Shown: one piece after another, positions 22,994 through 30,752 of the stretch | How positions within the stretch are numbered: the stretch's first letter is position 1 | Layout: every line of letters begins with the position of its first letter | From: an uncultured Alphaproteobacteria bacterium | Lineage (GTDB): Bacteria > Pseudomonadota > Alphaproteobacteria > RF32 > CAG-239 | Length of the DNA: 57,169 nucleotides | Assembly (NCBI GenBank): GCA_944390355.1 | Contig: CALXPT010000008.1 | Coordinates: forward strand, 1 to 57,169 | Reading direction: 5' to 3' | The notes under the pieces: generated by a model | What the model saw: the letters and a program-made list of their open reading frames with translations, nothing else | Told to the model about the DNA's origin: nothing | The model's database searches: none | Program-made: the position numbers and the translations under genes

Positions 22994-23590
22994 ATGATTT
23001 ACGCATATATTAGAATATCAACCGATTTACAACATCAAGAAAATCAAAAATTTGAAATAGAAAATTTTGCTAAAACAAATAATATCAATATAGATAAATG
23101 GATTACTGAGACAATATCATCAAAAAAGCCATTAGAAGAACGAAAATTAGGAAAAATATTAAGAAAATTAAAACAAGATGATATTTTAATAACTTCCGAA
23201 ATTTCAAGATTAGGCAGAAATTTATTGCAAATTATGTATATACTTCATCACTGTATGAATGTTGGTTGTCAGATATGGACAATAAAAGATAATTATAGAT
23301 TAGGGACAGATATACAGTCAAAGGTATTGGCATTTGCTTTTGGGTTATCTGCTGAAATTGAAAGAGATTTAATTTCGCAAAGGACTAAACAATGTTTAGC
23401 ACGTTTAAAAGCGGATGGAAAACATATTGGAAGACCAATAGGGAGAAAAAATAAAATAACTAAATTATCAGGAAAAGAAGATTTAATTGAGAAATTGCTA
23501 TCACAAAACATCAAGAAAACTAAAATTGCTAAAATGCTAAATGTGGATTATTCAACATTTTATAAATTCTTAAAACAAAAGGCGGTATAA
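22994..23590 (+). CDS. Serine recombinase (Mpi/Hin type), paralogue of 4271-4861
   Basis: A 198-residue protein, starting at MIYAYIRISTD because AAAAGGATTAGTT precedes this ATG; a longer frame starts at 22919. Catalytic Ser9 lies in YIRISTD. The Arg pair lies in SRLGRNL. The helix SAEIERDLISQRT and the IGRP hinge precede a C-terminal HTH (IKKTKIAKMLNVDYSTFYKF). Long stretches match the 4271 recombinase (NYRLG-DIQSKVLAFAF). All catalytic residues checked are present. Within the tRNA-Gln element it may invert cargo or resolve multimers. Confidence 0.9.
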   Translation: MIYAYIRISTDLQHQENQKFEIENFAKTNNINIDKWITETISSKKPLEERKLGKILRKLKQDDILITSEISRLGRNLLQIMYILHHCMNVGCQIWTIKDNYRLGTDIQSKVLAFAFGLSAEIERDLISQRTKQCLARLKADGKHIGRPIGRKNKITKLSGKEDLIEKLLSQNIKKTKIAKMLNVDYSTFYKFLKQKAV

Positions 23591-23601
23591 ATCCGCCTTA
23601 C

Positions 23602-24174
23602 TTATATCTTATATTGCTCTTTATATCTATAAAATGTCGGTTTTGTTATTCCATATTTTTTACAAATATCACTAACCTTTACTTTATCAGCAATATCTTT
23701 TTTCAATTCTTCAATTTTTGATAATGATAATTTTTTGCAACGCTCTTTACTATATACACCTTTATTTTTTGCAATGGCAATTCCCTCTTTTTGACGCATT
23801 TTAATCATATTTCTTTCAAATTCAGCAATGGAGCCGATAATTTGTAATGTTAATTTGTTAAAGGGATTATTTGTATCATCTGTAAAACGCAAATTTTCCT
23901 TAATAAAATAAATTTCGGCATGACGTTCTTCTGTAATAGTTTTTACTATTTGCAACAAATCGTTAATATTACGAGCCAATCTGTCAATAGAATGAACTTC
24001 AACAACATCACCTTTTCTAATCCATTTCAACATTTCTTGTAATCTTGGGCGATTTGTAGAACCACCGGAAGCATAATCTTCAAATACTTCATCATATTTT
24101 TCAATTTCAGTTGTTTGTCTATCAATTTTTTGCGAACCATCATTTGAAGAAACACGAGCATATAAAAATTTCAT
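23602..24174 (-). CDS. Serine recombinase / resolvase
   Basis: A 190-residue resolvase of a different subgroup from the two Mpi-like proteins. YARVSSNDGSQKIDRQ gives catalytic Ser9, SIDRLARNI gives the Arg pair, and GSIAEFERNMIKMRQKEG is the long helix. The C-terminal HTH is KVSDICKKYGITKPTFYRYK. It is convergent with the 22994 recombinase (11-bp gap with a hairpin) and is preceded by an array of inverted TAATATTAC motifs that may be its binding region. Likely role: multimer resolution of the circular element form. Confidence 0.9.
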   Translation of the reverse strand: MKFLYARVSSNDGSQKIDRQTTEIEKYDEVFEDYASGGSTNRPRLQEMLKWIRKGDVVEVHSIDRLARNINDLLQIVKTITEERHAEIYFIKENLRFTDDTNNPFNKLTLQIIGSIAEFERNMIKMRQKEGIAIAKNKGVYSKERCKKLSLSKIEELKKDIADKVKVSDICKKYGITKPTFYRYKEQYKI

Positions 24175-24208
24175 TTTCTTAACCCCTTAAAAGTAACATT
24201 ATAGTCTT

Positions 24209-24236
24209 AATATACCATTTACTTTTCAAAAGTCAA
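24209..24236 (-). promoter_or_regulatory. Promoter of the resolvase gene
   Basis: On the minus strand TTGACT (24231-24236), a 16-bp spacer and TATATT (24209-24214). The -35 box overlaps GACTTTTGAAAAGT, almost the same palindrome as at 22884. Confidence 0.5.
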
Positions 24237-24240
24237 TACA

Positions 24241-24309
24241 AATATTACCTTAATATTACTTTTTTTGATATATTTTTAAGGTAATATTGAAGTATGCTTT
24301 AATATTACC
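24241..24309. repeat. Array of TAATATTAC motifs, candidate resolvase site
   Basis: AATATTACC at 24241, TAATATTAC at 24251, the inverted GGTAATATT at 24280-24288 and TAATATTACC at 24300. The arms AATATTACCTTAA and TTAAGGTAATATT face each other. The array lies directly upstream of the resolvase promoter, where res sites commonly lie. The remaining 24310-24514 is AT-rich DNA with nothing further recognised. Confidence 0.45.
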
Positions 24310-24514
24310 AATAACAAAACTACAAAAAACATAAAATGATATTATATGATGATTACAATTAGAAATATGAATTATATAAAAAGTAGATATAAACAATAAA
24401 CATATTTAACTTGTTTTTAATTAAATTATAAGATTATAATACAAATAAAATACAATTAAAAACAATTATTATACAATTTTATATCAAATTTATAACAATC
24501 AAGGAGTTTATAAA

Positions 24515-24967
24515 ATGGCTGAAAATCAAGCAAATACAAGCAAATCATCATCAGTAACTATTGAATATCAGGGCTGGAGCGATAAAACCGCTAATATGGT
24601 TGCTAAAAATAAAAAAATGGAAACAGTAAAAGAGAAAATCTTATCTACTATCAAAACCAATCTTGATTATTATGAAAACAAGAATAACGGTAAAACTCTT
24701 TCTCCAACGGTTAGAATTTTGAAAGATGTTGAGGACTACACCGCTATTATTTTAAGATGTGGAACTTTCCCAATCTGGAAAAATACAGTTCTTAAAGGAA
24801 AATATGATGCAAAACAATTATTAAATGACTTGAAAAATAAAGTTGAAAGTGATTTCTTCAAAAAAGAAATTGAAAATTACATTGATAAAAAATCAAAAAA
24901 TACAAGTTCATCAAGTAAAAAATCTACAAAATCAAAAAAATCAGCTAAAACAAAAGTTGCTGAATAA
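24515..24967 (+). CDS. Hypothetical protein with lysine/serine-rich tail
   Basis: A 150-residue protein. The N-terminal ~15 residues are polar. Residues ~16-120 form a mixed fold (VTIEYQGWSDKTANMV, PTVRILKDVEDYTAIILRCG, FPIWKNTVLKG). The last ~30 residues are a Ser/Lys repeat (KKSTKSKKSAKTK) like histone-H1 tails, suggesting nucleic-acid binding. AAGGAG lies before the ATG. No family is recognised. Within an element that has an HUH Rep, a DNA-binding or ssDNA-coating role is possible but unproven. Confidence 0.6.
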   Translation: MAENQANTSKSSSVTIEYQGWSDKTANMVAKNKKMETVKEKILSTIKTNLDYYENKNNGKTLSPTVRILKDVEDYTAIILRCGTFPIWKNTVLKGKYDAKQLLNDLKNKVESDFFKKEIENYIDKKSKNTSSSSKKSTKSKKSAKTKVAE

Positions 24968-24983
24968 TGCTTTTAATAATAAT

Positions 24984-25010
24984 GAGGGGGATAAATTCCC
25001 CCTTATTTTT
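24984..25010. terminator. Bidirectional terminator between 24515 gene and integrase
   Basis: AGGGGG (24985-24990) pairs with CCCCCT (24998-25003), followed by TATTTTT on the plus strand. It separates the two convergent genes. Confidence 0.65.
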
Positions 25011-26748
25011 CATTTAATTTCTTTATTTCTTCTAAATTCTTATCTAAAAATGGATATTGTAATTTGCAAATTTCTTCATAGAGTTTTTTTATTGGAACTT
25101 TGCCACCATAAACACGTTCGCCAATATCATTTGAAGACCAGCCACAAATAGCATTTTGATATTCTTGTGCTATTCCTGCATCTCTTAACATTGGTTTAAC
25201 TAAATGGCGAAAACTATGAAATACTTTATTTCTACCTTCAATATTCAAAGATTTTAAATATCTTGCAAACCATCCGCTCACGGCATTAGAAAAATGATTC
25301 TTTTTTGAATATTGTAATGTATAAAATAATCTTTCTTTCTTACATTTCCTAACTTCTTTTACATAATTTATAAACCCTAATTCAATCAATTTAGGATGAA
25401 CCGGTATATCACGTTTAGATTGTTCATTTTTTAAGTGTTGTAATTCTCTTTCGTCAGTTAGAGAAAAATACCATATATTATTATATTTTATGTCATCAAC
25501 ATACAGCTGGCATATCTCATTTAACCGCATACCTGAATAAAGGGCAATAAGAGGTATCCAATAGCGACAAGGATGATATATATTATCTTTTCTTGGATAA
25601 AATGAGGGATTAAATATCAATTTCAATTCATCATTTGTAAAACCATCAACCTTAACACTCTCCTTGCGTTTGGGAATCAAAACATCATCATTTAAACTTT
25701 CTGGGATATAGTGCCGTTGTTTGCAAAATAGCATAAACTCTTTAAATGCTCTCAAATATTTCTTAACTGATGTTATGGATATTTTATCTTGATTATCTTG
25801 TTCTAATACTTCTTTGAGCGGTTTATTCTTGTATTTCTCTCTCCACTTCCTTGGCAAGTTGTAAATGTTGTCACAGACCTTCTGGCAATCTTTGTAGGTT
25901 ATGTTCTCTATATACTCTTTTTCGATAATCTCAAAAATCGTGTCAAGGCAAACGCGATTTTGAATAATGGTGTTTTCTTTTGTGCCCTTGTGATTGCTTT
26001 TATATCTTGCAAATTCTTTAAAGACCTTTGTCCATGGTGTTTGAGCTCCGGATGATAGGGCTTTATCATTTTTTTCTGTGTCTATTGCTGTGAGACAGCG
26101 TTTTACTCGTGGATTTATGCTTTTGTTAAATTCGATATCCTCCGCAATGCACTCTGATTTGTCTGTGATATACTTATCAACGCCTTTAAATGCTGTTTTT
26201 GTTTTTGTAACCCATTCAGCAGGATTTATTTTATTTGCAATTATAGGAATTTCAGATTTTTCAATTCTTCCAATTTCTTTGATGATTGATAAGTGAGTTC
26301 GTTTATCAGATTTTAAATCTTTAAAATATTCTTTGATGAAAATTTCGATGGTGTCTAATTCTGCGTTGGGTGTTAGTGCTCCACCATCGCAATGATTAAA
26401 AAAGGAGAGGGCAGAAATATCATATTGGCGATTAGCGATTTCTTCATAGTGATTTTCAAAAACATCTTCAATCTGTTTCAACTTGTGGATAACTAATCTA
26501 TCTATGTCTTCATCACTTAAAATGAGTTCGCCTTTTTTGATTCGCATATCAACGCCCCTTAAAAAGTTGATTTTTAAGTTAATTTTATAACTTTCTTTTG
26601 GGAGTTTTGCAAGGGCTTCGTAATAGTTGTGCGTTTTTAGAGAATAACGCAATTCAGTTGTTTTTATTAGGTATATCAAATAGTTAGGTATCCGAGCCCT
26701 AATGTAATAGACCCTGTTCCTTCTCATAAGCCAATGGTGACCGTTCAT
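25003..26748 (-). CDS. Tyrosine recombinase (integrase)
   Basis: A 581-residue phage-type integrase. The N-terminus (WLMRRNRVYYIRARIP) resembles the DUF6538-like arm-binding region of alphaproteobacterial integrases. The catalytic residues lie in YSGMRLNEIC (Arg, ~400), HSFRH (HxxR, ~508), GWSSND (position of the usual His/Trp) and RVYGG (nucleophile Tyr, ~546). GGGGG precedes the ATG. It is read away from the tRNA-Gln gene, 104 bp from it, and should cut within the 18-bp repeat. No frameshift is seen, so excision may still be possible. Confidence 0.9.
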   Translation of the reverse strand: MNGHHWLMRRNRVYYIRARIPNYLIYLIKTTELRYSLKTHNYYEALAKLPKESYKINLKINFLRGVDMRIKKGELILSDEDIDRLVIHKLKQIEDVFENHYEEIANRQYDISALSFFNHCDGGALTPNAELDTIEIFIKEYFKDLKSDKRTHLSIIKEIGRIEKSEIPIIANKINPAEWVTKTKTAFKGVDKYITDKSECIAEDIEFNKSINPRVKRCLTAIDTEKNDKALSSGAQTPWTKVFKEFARYKSNHKGTKENTIIQNRVCLDTIFEIIEKEYIENITYKDCQKVCDNIYNLPRKWREKYKNKPLKEVLEQDNQDKISITSVKKYLRAFKEFMLFCKQRHYIPESLNDDVLIPKRKESVKVDGFTNDELKLIFNPSFYPRKDNIYHPCRYWIPLIALYSGMRLNEICQLYVDDIKYNNIWYFSLTDERELQHLKNEQSKRDIPVHPKLIELGFINYVKEVRKCKKERLFYTLQYSKKNHFSNAVSGWFARYLKSLNIEGRNKVFHSFRHLVKPMLRDAGIAQEYQNAICGWSSNDIGERVYGGKVPIKKLYEEICKLQYPFLDKNLEEIKKLNEK

Positions 26749-26756
26749 TTTACCCC

Positions 26757-26780
26757 CTTGTGGTGCATAGTTGTGGCACA
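26757..26780. promoter_or_regulatory. Candidate right arm-type integrase site
   Basis: A direct match to 19378-19400 (see there). It lies between the integrase start and the tRNA. It also carries its own partial inverted repeat (CTTGTGGTGC / GCATCACAAG). Confidence 0.45.
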
Positions 26781-26813
26781 GTTCGCATCACAAGGAATAT
26801 GGCAAAGTCCAAT

Positions 26814-26842
26814 AAAAAAAGACCTTGTAAAAACAAGGTCTT
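26814..26842 (-). terminator. Terminator after tRNA-Gln
   Basis: AAGACCTTGT and ACAAGGTCTT form a perfect stem, followed on the minus strand by seven T. It was brought in by the element, whereas the native terminator now lies at attL. Confidence 0.7.
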
Positions 26843-26851
26843 ATAAGCTGT

Positions 26852-26869
26852 TTGGCTGGGGTGGCTGGA
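26852..26869. other. attR: 18-bp core inside tRNA-Gln
   Basis: Identical to 19286-19303. The element restores the tRNA 3' end, so the tRNA stays intact. Confidence 0.85.
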
Positions 26870-26927
26870 TTCGAACCAACGAATGTCGGCACCAAAAGCC
26901 GATGCCTTACCACTTGGCGACACCCCA
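26853..26927 (-). tRNA. tRNA-Gln (UUG)
   Basis: A 75-nt cloverleaf with CCA encoded. The acceptor stem is TGGGGTG/CACCCCA. The anticodon stem TCGGC/GCCGA encloses TTTTGGT, which gives anticodon TTG. The T-arm contains GGTTCGAATCC. It is the integration target of the neighbouring element. Confidence 0.95.
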
Positions 26928-27030
26928 ATCATCAAACACAGATGAATTTATGTTAATTTTTTTTAATTTGCAAGTGTTTTTTTTATTTTTTGTGATATTT
27001 TTTATAAGTATTTATTTTAAGGGGGAAAAT

Positions 27031-27789
27031 ATGAAGGTGATAATTTTAGGTGCAGGGTCTGCTTATGGCTGCCCGATGATTTTCAATTCGTGGCGCAATG
27101 CCAATCCGCAAGATGAGCGCAATTACCGCACAAGGCCCTCGATTTATGTTGAAATTGATGGCAAGAAGATTGTGGTTGACACGGGGCCAGAGTTTCGGGA
27201 ACAGATAAATAAAAACAAAATTACGGATATTGATGCAGTTTTATTAACGCATCCGCATTATGACCACATTGCAGGTTTACCGGAGTTAACCAGAGCGAGC
27301 GTTGTTTTGGAACACAATATTCAGGTTTTTGCCAATCAAGAAACTTTTGCTGATTTGGAAAAATCCTATGGTTTTATGATGAAGAGCATTGAGGGGTCGA
27401 TTTTGAGCTGGCATAAAATACCGGATAAAGGGGAATTTGATGTTTGCGGCGTTAAAGTCAAGACATTTCAAGTTCCGCATCATCATTGGCATTGTTCGGC
27501 GTTTCGCTTTCAAGATATGAGCTACGTAACGGATTGGGAGGATATTTCACCGGAAGGGATAGACATTTTGCAAGGCACCAAGACATTGCTGATAGAGTGT
27601 AACAATGGGCTGTATCCGGAGAAGAACGGGCATAGTGATTTGGAAAATGTCAAAAAACTGGCTGAGCGGATATCGCCGCAAAGAGTGATTTTGACACATT
27701 TATCGGCACGAGTTGATTATAAAGAAACAAGCCGCCGTCTGCCACAGAATTTTGAATTAGCTTATGACGGAATGGAGATAAATATATAA
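27031..27789 (+). CDS. Metallo-beta-lactamase-fold hydrolase (PhnP-like)
   Basis: A 252-residue protein. The start at MKVIILGAGSAYG is preceded by GGGGG; the longer frame would run through the tRNA gene and is rejected. The metal-binding motif is LTHPHYDHIAGL (~72-83, HxHxDH). Further ligands lie in VPHHHWH and near the C-terminus (LIECNNG, ILTHLSAR). GSGTSxG-like start and overall length fit the PhnP/ribonuclease Z-like group of phosphodiesterases. The exact substrate is not predictable by eye. It is the first chromosomal gene beyond the element. Confidence 0.8.
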   Translation: MKVIILGAGSAYGCPMIFNSWRNANPQDERNYRTRPSIYVEIDGKKIVVDTGPEFREQINKNKITDIDAVLLTHPHYDHIAGLPELTRASVVLEHNIQVFANQETFADLEKSYGFMMKSIEGSILSWHKIPDKGEFDVCGVKVKTFQVPHHHWHCSAFRFQDMSYVTDWEDISPEGIDILQGTKTLLIECNNGLYPEKNGHSDLENVKKLAERISPQRVILTHLSARVDYKETSRRLPQNFELAYDGMEINI

Positions 27790-27817
27790 AACATTGTCCC
27801 TCACATAAACAAAAATA

Positions 27818-27846
27818 TTGACAAAAAATAAAGATATGTTTATATA
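27818..27846 (+). promoter_or_regulatory. Sigma-70-type promoter of the 27895 gene
   Basis: TTGACA (27818-27823), a 17-bp spacer and TATATA (27841-27846). It implies a ~40-nt AU-rich leader without a Shine-Dalgarno site. Confidence 0.55.
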
Positions 27847-27894
27847 AATGCTCAAAATAAATAATTATGTCTCACTTATTAAATTTTTTTTATT

Positions 27895-29718
27895 ATGAAT
27901 AAGTTAACCAAGCAAAAACAGGAGCAGAACTATTTAGTTCTACCTGCGGTTTTTTTGAAACTGTGGTTTGAAAAAATGCATCAAGAGCAGTTTGGTGCTC
28001 TGGTAGCACATCCAAAGGCTCTTCCTTTGGCAAAAACAGAAAAAAATCTGGACATCAAATTTTCCGATTGGGATATGCCGACAACAACAAAGGATATGCT
28101 GATAGAGGAATATCTTTGGGGTATTCGCTGTGGCGTTATACAACATATTGATGTAGACAGATGTTCATTTGCGGATGTTTTGGAAGTTGCCAAAACAGAC
28201 CAGATGTGCGAGATTTATTCTCCGGCGAAAGTCCAATATTTTTCGGACGGCAGCCGCAAGGTGATTTCGCAAAATATTTCTGTTTATAATACGGATGCGA
28301 AGTTTGGTTGTTGGTCTTTGATTAATCTGAAACAGGCAAAAAACTTATTTCCGCAGTATGTTAAAGTTTTTGACGAGCTGCCGAAAGAAACCAAATTTTT
28401 ATGTTCTCCGGAGATTGACAAACTTCGAATTGCCAATCAGGAGAATGGAGAGATTGGTTTTAGTTTTAACGCTGTTGATACTCCGATAAAAAATATCGGC
28501 TTTTATTTAGGTCATTTGCGCCCGTCATTCCAGTATATTGCTCGAGAGATAGGCGCAGGCGGAGGTTCTGCTTTTTGCGATTCTGAGCAGCTGAATAATC
28601 TTGATTATCTGCAGAGCAAAATTTGCTTAATGAGCGGAGGAGAATATCCCTACAGCCTAGCGGCAAATCTTGTTTCCGAATCTTCTTATCCGCAAATGCG
28701 ATCAGCCTACTTAAAAGAAGGTATCAAAGGCAAGGAAAGCTTTCGTATCTTGATTGACGGTAGCTATCAGCAAGATGATAAAAACATCAACCGTTTTGTT
28801 GAAAATGACGGTTCAGATATCAAAATCTGTGTTCCTCCGTCGGTTTATCAAAGCCAATATGATAAAAATATTTCTTGGTCGGGAGATGAGCAGTTTGAAG
28901 TCGTTAAAGGAAATATTCGCTTAATCTTTGGATTGAAGAATGTTTTTTTGAAAACGGAAGCTTTGCTGCTTGAGCCGGAAAATGAGAGTGTTCTGTTAGA
29001 ATATGCCTCAACAAGAAGATTTTTTCATCATGATAACGAGATGAGATTTTTGTTAATGGGGCAAAAACACCCAACAGAAGTTGAGCAATATTTTTTGCAA
29101 TATGGCAAGAATATTTCTCTTACGGATGATGAGGAATTTAATGTTGTTGAACGAAATAAAAACGCTCTGCTGCACCTCAAAGTTCAAAGTTTGACGGTAT
29201 ATCGGGACTATGTTTTGCCCAAGAAAAGAAAAAAGAACATACCGTTTTCGGAAGAAGATTTACCGATGCTTATCCGCCTCTCTTGGGATAATCCGTTGCT
29301 GCTTGAACGGTTCATTATAGAACACGGACGAGTTGCGCCTCAGTTAGAAGCGGAATTATTTTTTAAGGCAGAAGAAAAATGCCGTAAAAAATATATTGAG
29401 TTATATGGTGTAAATTTACGAACTTTGGTTAAAAATGCAGCCCAATACGGAGCAACGGAGAATGAACAACAGATGCTTAAGCAATCTAATTTTGCAAAGG
29501 AGCCTACATATTTTACTCTTCTTAACAAATGGAATATGTTCAACAAAGAAGTTATTAAGAAGATGAGATTATGTCAACTGAGTGATGCGGCAAGAGTAAG
29601 AAGAGGTTGTTCATATATCAGATGTGAAAATTGCCTAGCATTGGAACTATCACTATTAACAAAGTTTTCAATCCTTCTCTATATCGCGCGGCGTAATAAT
29701 CTCCTTGGAGTTGGTTAA
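27895..29718 (+). CDS. Hypothetical protein (607 aa), lineage-specific
   Basis: A 607-residue cytoplasmic protein with no signal peptide or membrane segments. I recognise no family. The middle has a Gly-rich stretch (IGAGGGSAFCD, ~222-232). The second half looks helical and vaguely repetitive (RFLLMGQKHPTEVEQYFLQYG versus MLIRLSWDNPLLLERFIIEHG, quoted in part), like armadillo-type repeats. The start ATG has no Shine-Dalgarno site; a promoter lies 49 bp upstream. A strong terminator follows, so it is monocistronic. The last ~45 residues differ in character and may follow an old frameshift, but the frame itself is intact. Confidence 0.6.
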   Translation: MNKLTKQKQEQNYLVLPAVFLKLWFEKMHQEQFGALVAHPKALPLAKTEKNLDIKFSDWDMPTTTKDMLIEEYLWGIRCGVIQHIDVDRCSFADVLEVAKTDQMCEIYSPAKVQYFSDGSRKVISQNISVYNTDAKFGCWSLINLKQAKNLFPQYVKVFDELPKETKFLCSPEIDKLRIANQENGEIGFSFNAVDTPIKNIGFYLGHLRPSFQYIAREIGAGGGSAFCDSEQLNNLDYLQSKICLMSGGEYPYSLAANLVSESSYPQMRSAYLKEGIKGKESFRILIDGSYQQDDKNINRFVENDGSDIKICVPPSVYQSQYDKNISWSGDEQFEVVKGNIRLIFGLKNVFLKTEALLLEPENESVLLEYASTRRFFHHDNEMRFLLMGQKHPTEVEQYFLQYGKNISLTDDEEFNVVERNKNALLHLKVQSLTVYRDYVLPKKRKKNIPFSEEDLPMLIRLSWDNPLLLERFIIEHGRVAPQLEAELFFKAEEKCRKKYIELYGVNLRTLVKNAAQYGATENEQQMLKQSNFAKEPTYFTLLNKWNMFNKEVIKKMRLCQLSDAARVRRGCSYIRCENCLALELSLLTKFSILLYIARRNNLLGVG

Positions 29719-29728
29719 CTTAAAAGAA

Positions 29729-29762
29729 AACAGTCTTGATAAAAATCAAGACTGTTTTTTTT
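29729..29762 (+). terminator. Terminator of the 27895 gene
   Basis: AACAGTCTTGAT and ATCAAGACTGTT form a perfect 12-bp stem followed by TTTTTT. Confidence 0.85.
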
Positions 29763-29859
29763 GTGCCCAAGGCAGATAATTCTTGACAAAAATTTTCATT
29801 AGTGCTTAAACTGGGGAGAAAATAAATTATTAATCTTTACAATTTAATATCTTATAATT

Positions 29860-30687
29860 ATGGCAATACAGTTTTTAAAACCGAAATTGACGGATTATTT
29901 GAACAGACAGGCAAACAAATGGCAAGATGGTGTTCGCTGGCGTTGGCCGAATGCGGCTTATACTTTGGTGCATAAGCAGGCATATCTGGAGCGGGAGCAT
30001 TATCTGATGGGGCGATACAGCTGGTCTGGGGTGATGCATGATTGGGAAAAAGTTTTTTTGTACTTCACGCCGTGGATGGGAAAAGAAAAAATCAAGAGCT
30101 ATCACCGCAAGCATTCGCCGCACCATGTGGAGTGCCCCAAGCGTTGTCTGGTTGAGCACATGATTCAAAGCTACATTGATTGGGATTGCGCGCCGTTAAC
30201 CAAGCCCGACAAACCGTTAACCGCTTATGCGACCTTGCTTTATTGGTATCCTGAAGAGATAGAATATATGTTACCGGTTTGCTTGGTATTAAACCCGAGG
30301 GAAAACCTGCGTCAACTGCTTGATATCCATAAAGAAAAAAGCAGAACCTATGTGTTTAAGACCGAGGCGTATAATCGGCTGCTATACCAAAGAGTTAAGA
30401 AAACGCTGTGGAAGATTGTCAATAACTTGCCCAAAGATTTTGCTGATATCAAAAATTGGTATTATCCGCGTGATTTTCATACCATGCTGCCACATGCGAT
30501 TTTTATGAAAGCGTTATTAATTGTAGCGAAAAGCCGCGGCCAAAAAATCAATGGGGAAGCTATCAAAGATATTCTGACCGCCAAGCTGATAGATTTGGAT
30601 CACTACGAACAGTTCGAACCTCTTGAAAAACCTTTGACGCAAGAACACAGTTGGTTTGCCTTGTCAGACAATCCGTTTTTTGAATAA
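29860..30687 (+). CDS. DUF5662-like protein
   Basis: A 275-residue protein. The segment MHDWEKVFLYF (~59-69), a SYHRKHSPHH motif (~79-88) and a second His/Asp pair (SYIDWD) recall the small HD-like metal-binding DUF5662 family ('HDxSK...H...HH'). This match is by memory and is tentative. No Shine-Dalgarno site is seen; TTGACA at 29783 is the likely -35. It is convergent with the HAD gene at 30753. Confidence 0.55.
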   Translation: MAIQFLKPKLTDYLNRQANKWQDGVRWRWPNAAYTLVHKQAYLEREHYLMGRYSWSGVMHDWEKVFLYFTPWMGKEKIKSYHRKHSPHHVECPKRCLVEHMIQSYIDWDCAPLTKPDKPLTAYATLLYWYPEEIEYMLPVCLVLNPRENLRQLLDIHKEKSRTYVFKTEAYNRLLYQRVKKTLWKIVNNLPKDFADIKNWYYPRDFHTMLPHAIFMKALLIVAKSRGQKINGEAIKDILTAKLIDLDHYEQFEPLEKPLTQEHSWFALSDNPFFE

Positions 30688-30691
30688 ACTA

Positions 30692-30731
30692 AAAAAAGCC
30701 TTGCATAAAAATTGAGTGCGAGGCTTTTTTT
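30692..30731. terminator. Bidirectional terminator
   Basis: AAAAAAGCCTTGCA and TGCGAGGCTTTTTTT form a stem with T-runs on both strands, between two convergent genes. Confidence 0.8.
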
Positions 30732-30752
30732 ATAGGGTAAGGGGGGAAACGT

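Larger units (their letters stand above)
19286..26869. mobile_element. Integrative element in tRNA-Gln(UUG) with HUH Rep
   Basis: A 7.6-kb element bounded by the 18-bp direct repeat. The tyrosine integrase (25003-26748) lies next to the intact tRNA, as is usual for tRNA-targeted elements. Cargo: HUH Rep (19705), a small HTH-like protein, a 61-aa protein, a four-gene membrane cassette (20866-22759), two serine recombinases and a Lys-rich protein. No structural phage genes or conjugation genes are visible. It is best read as an integrated rolling-circle plasmid or satellite-like element. Boundaries are well supported; mobility is untested. Confidence 0.8.

Noticed and set aside
24843..25151. 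102-codon plus-strand frame
   Set aside because: It overlaps the 24515 gene out of frame, then the terminator and integrase gene. No support.
26734..27030. N-terminal extension of the metallo-hydrolase frame
   Set aside because: The frame runs through tRNA-Gln and its terminator. The ATG at 27031 has a strong ribosome site and gives the normal family start.
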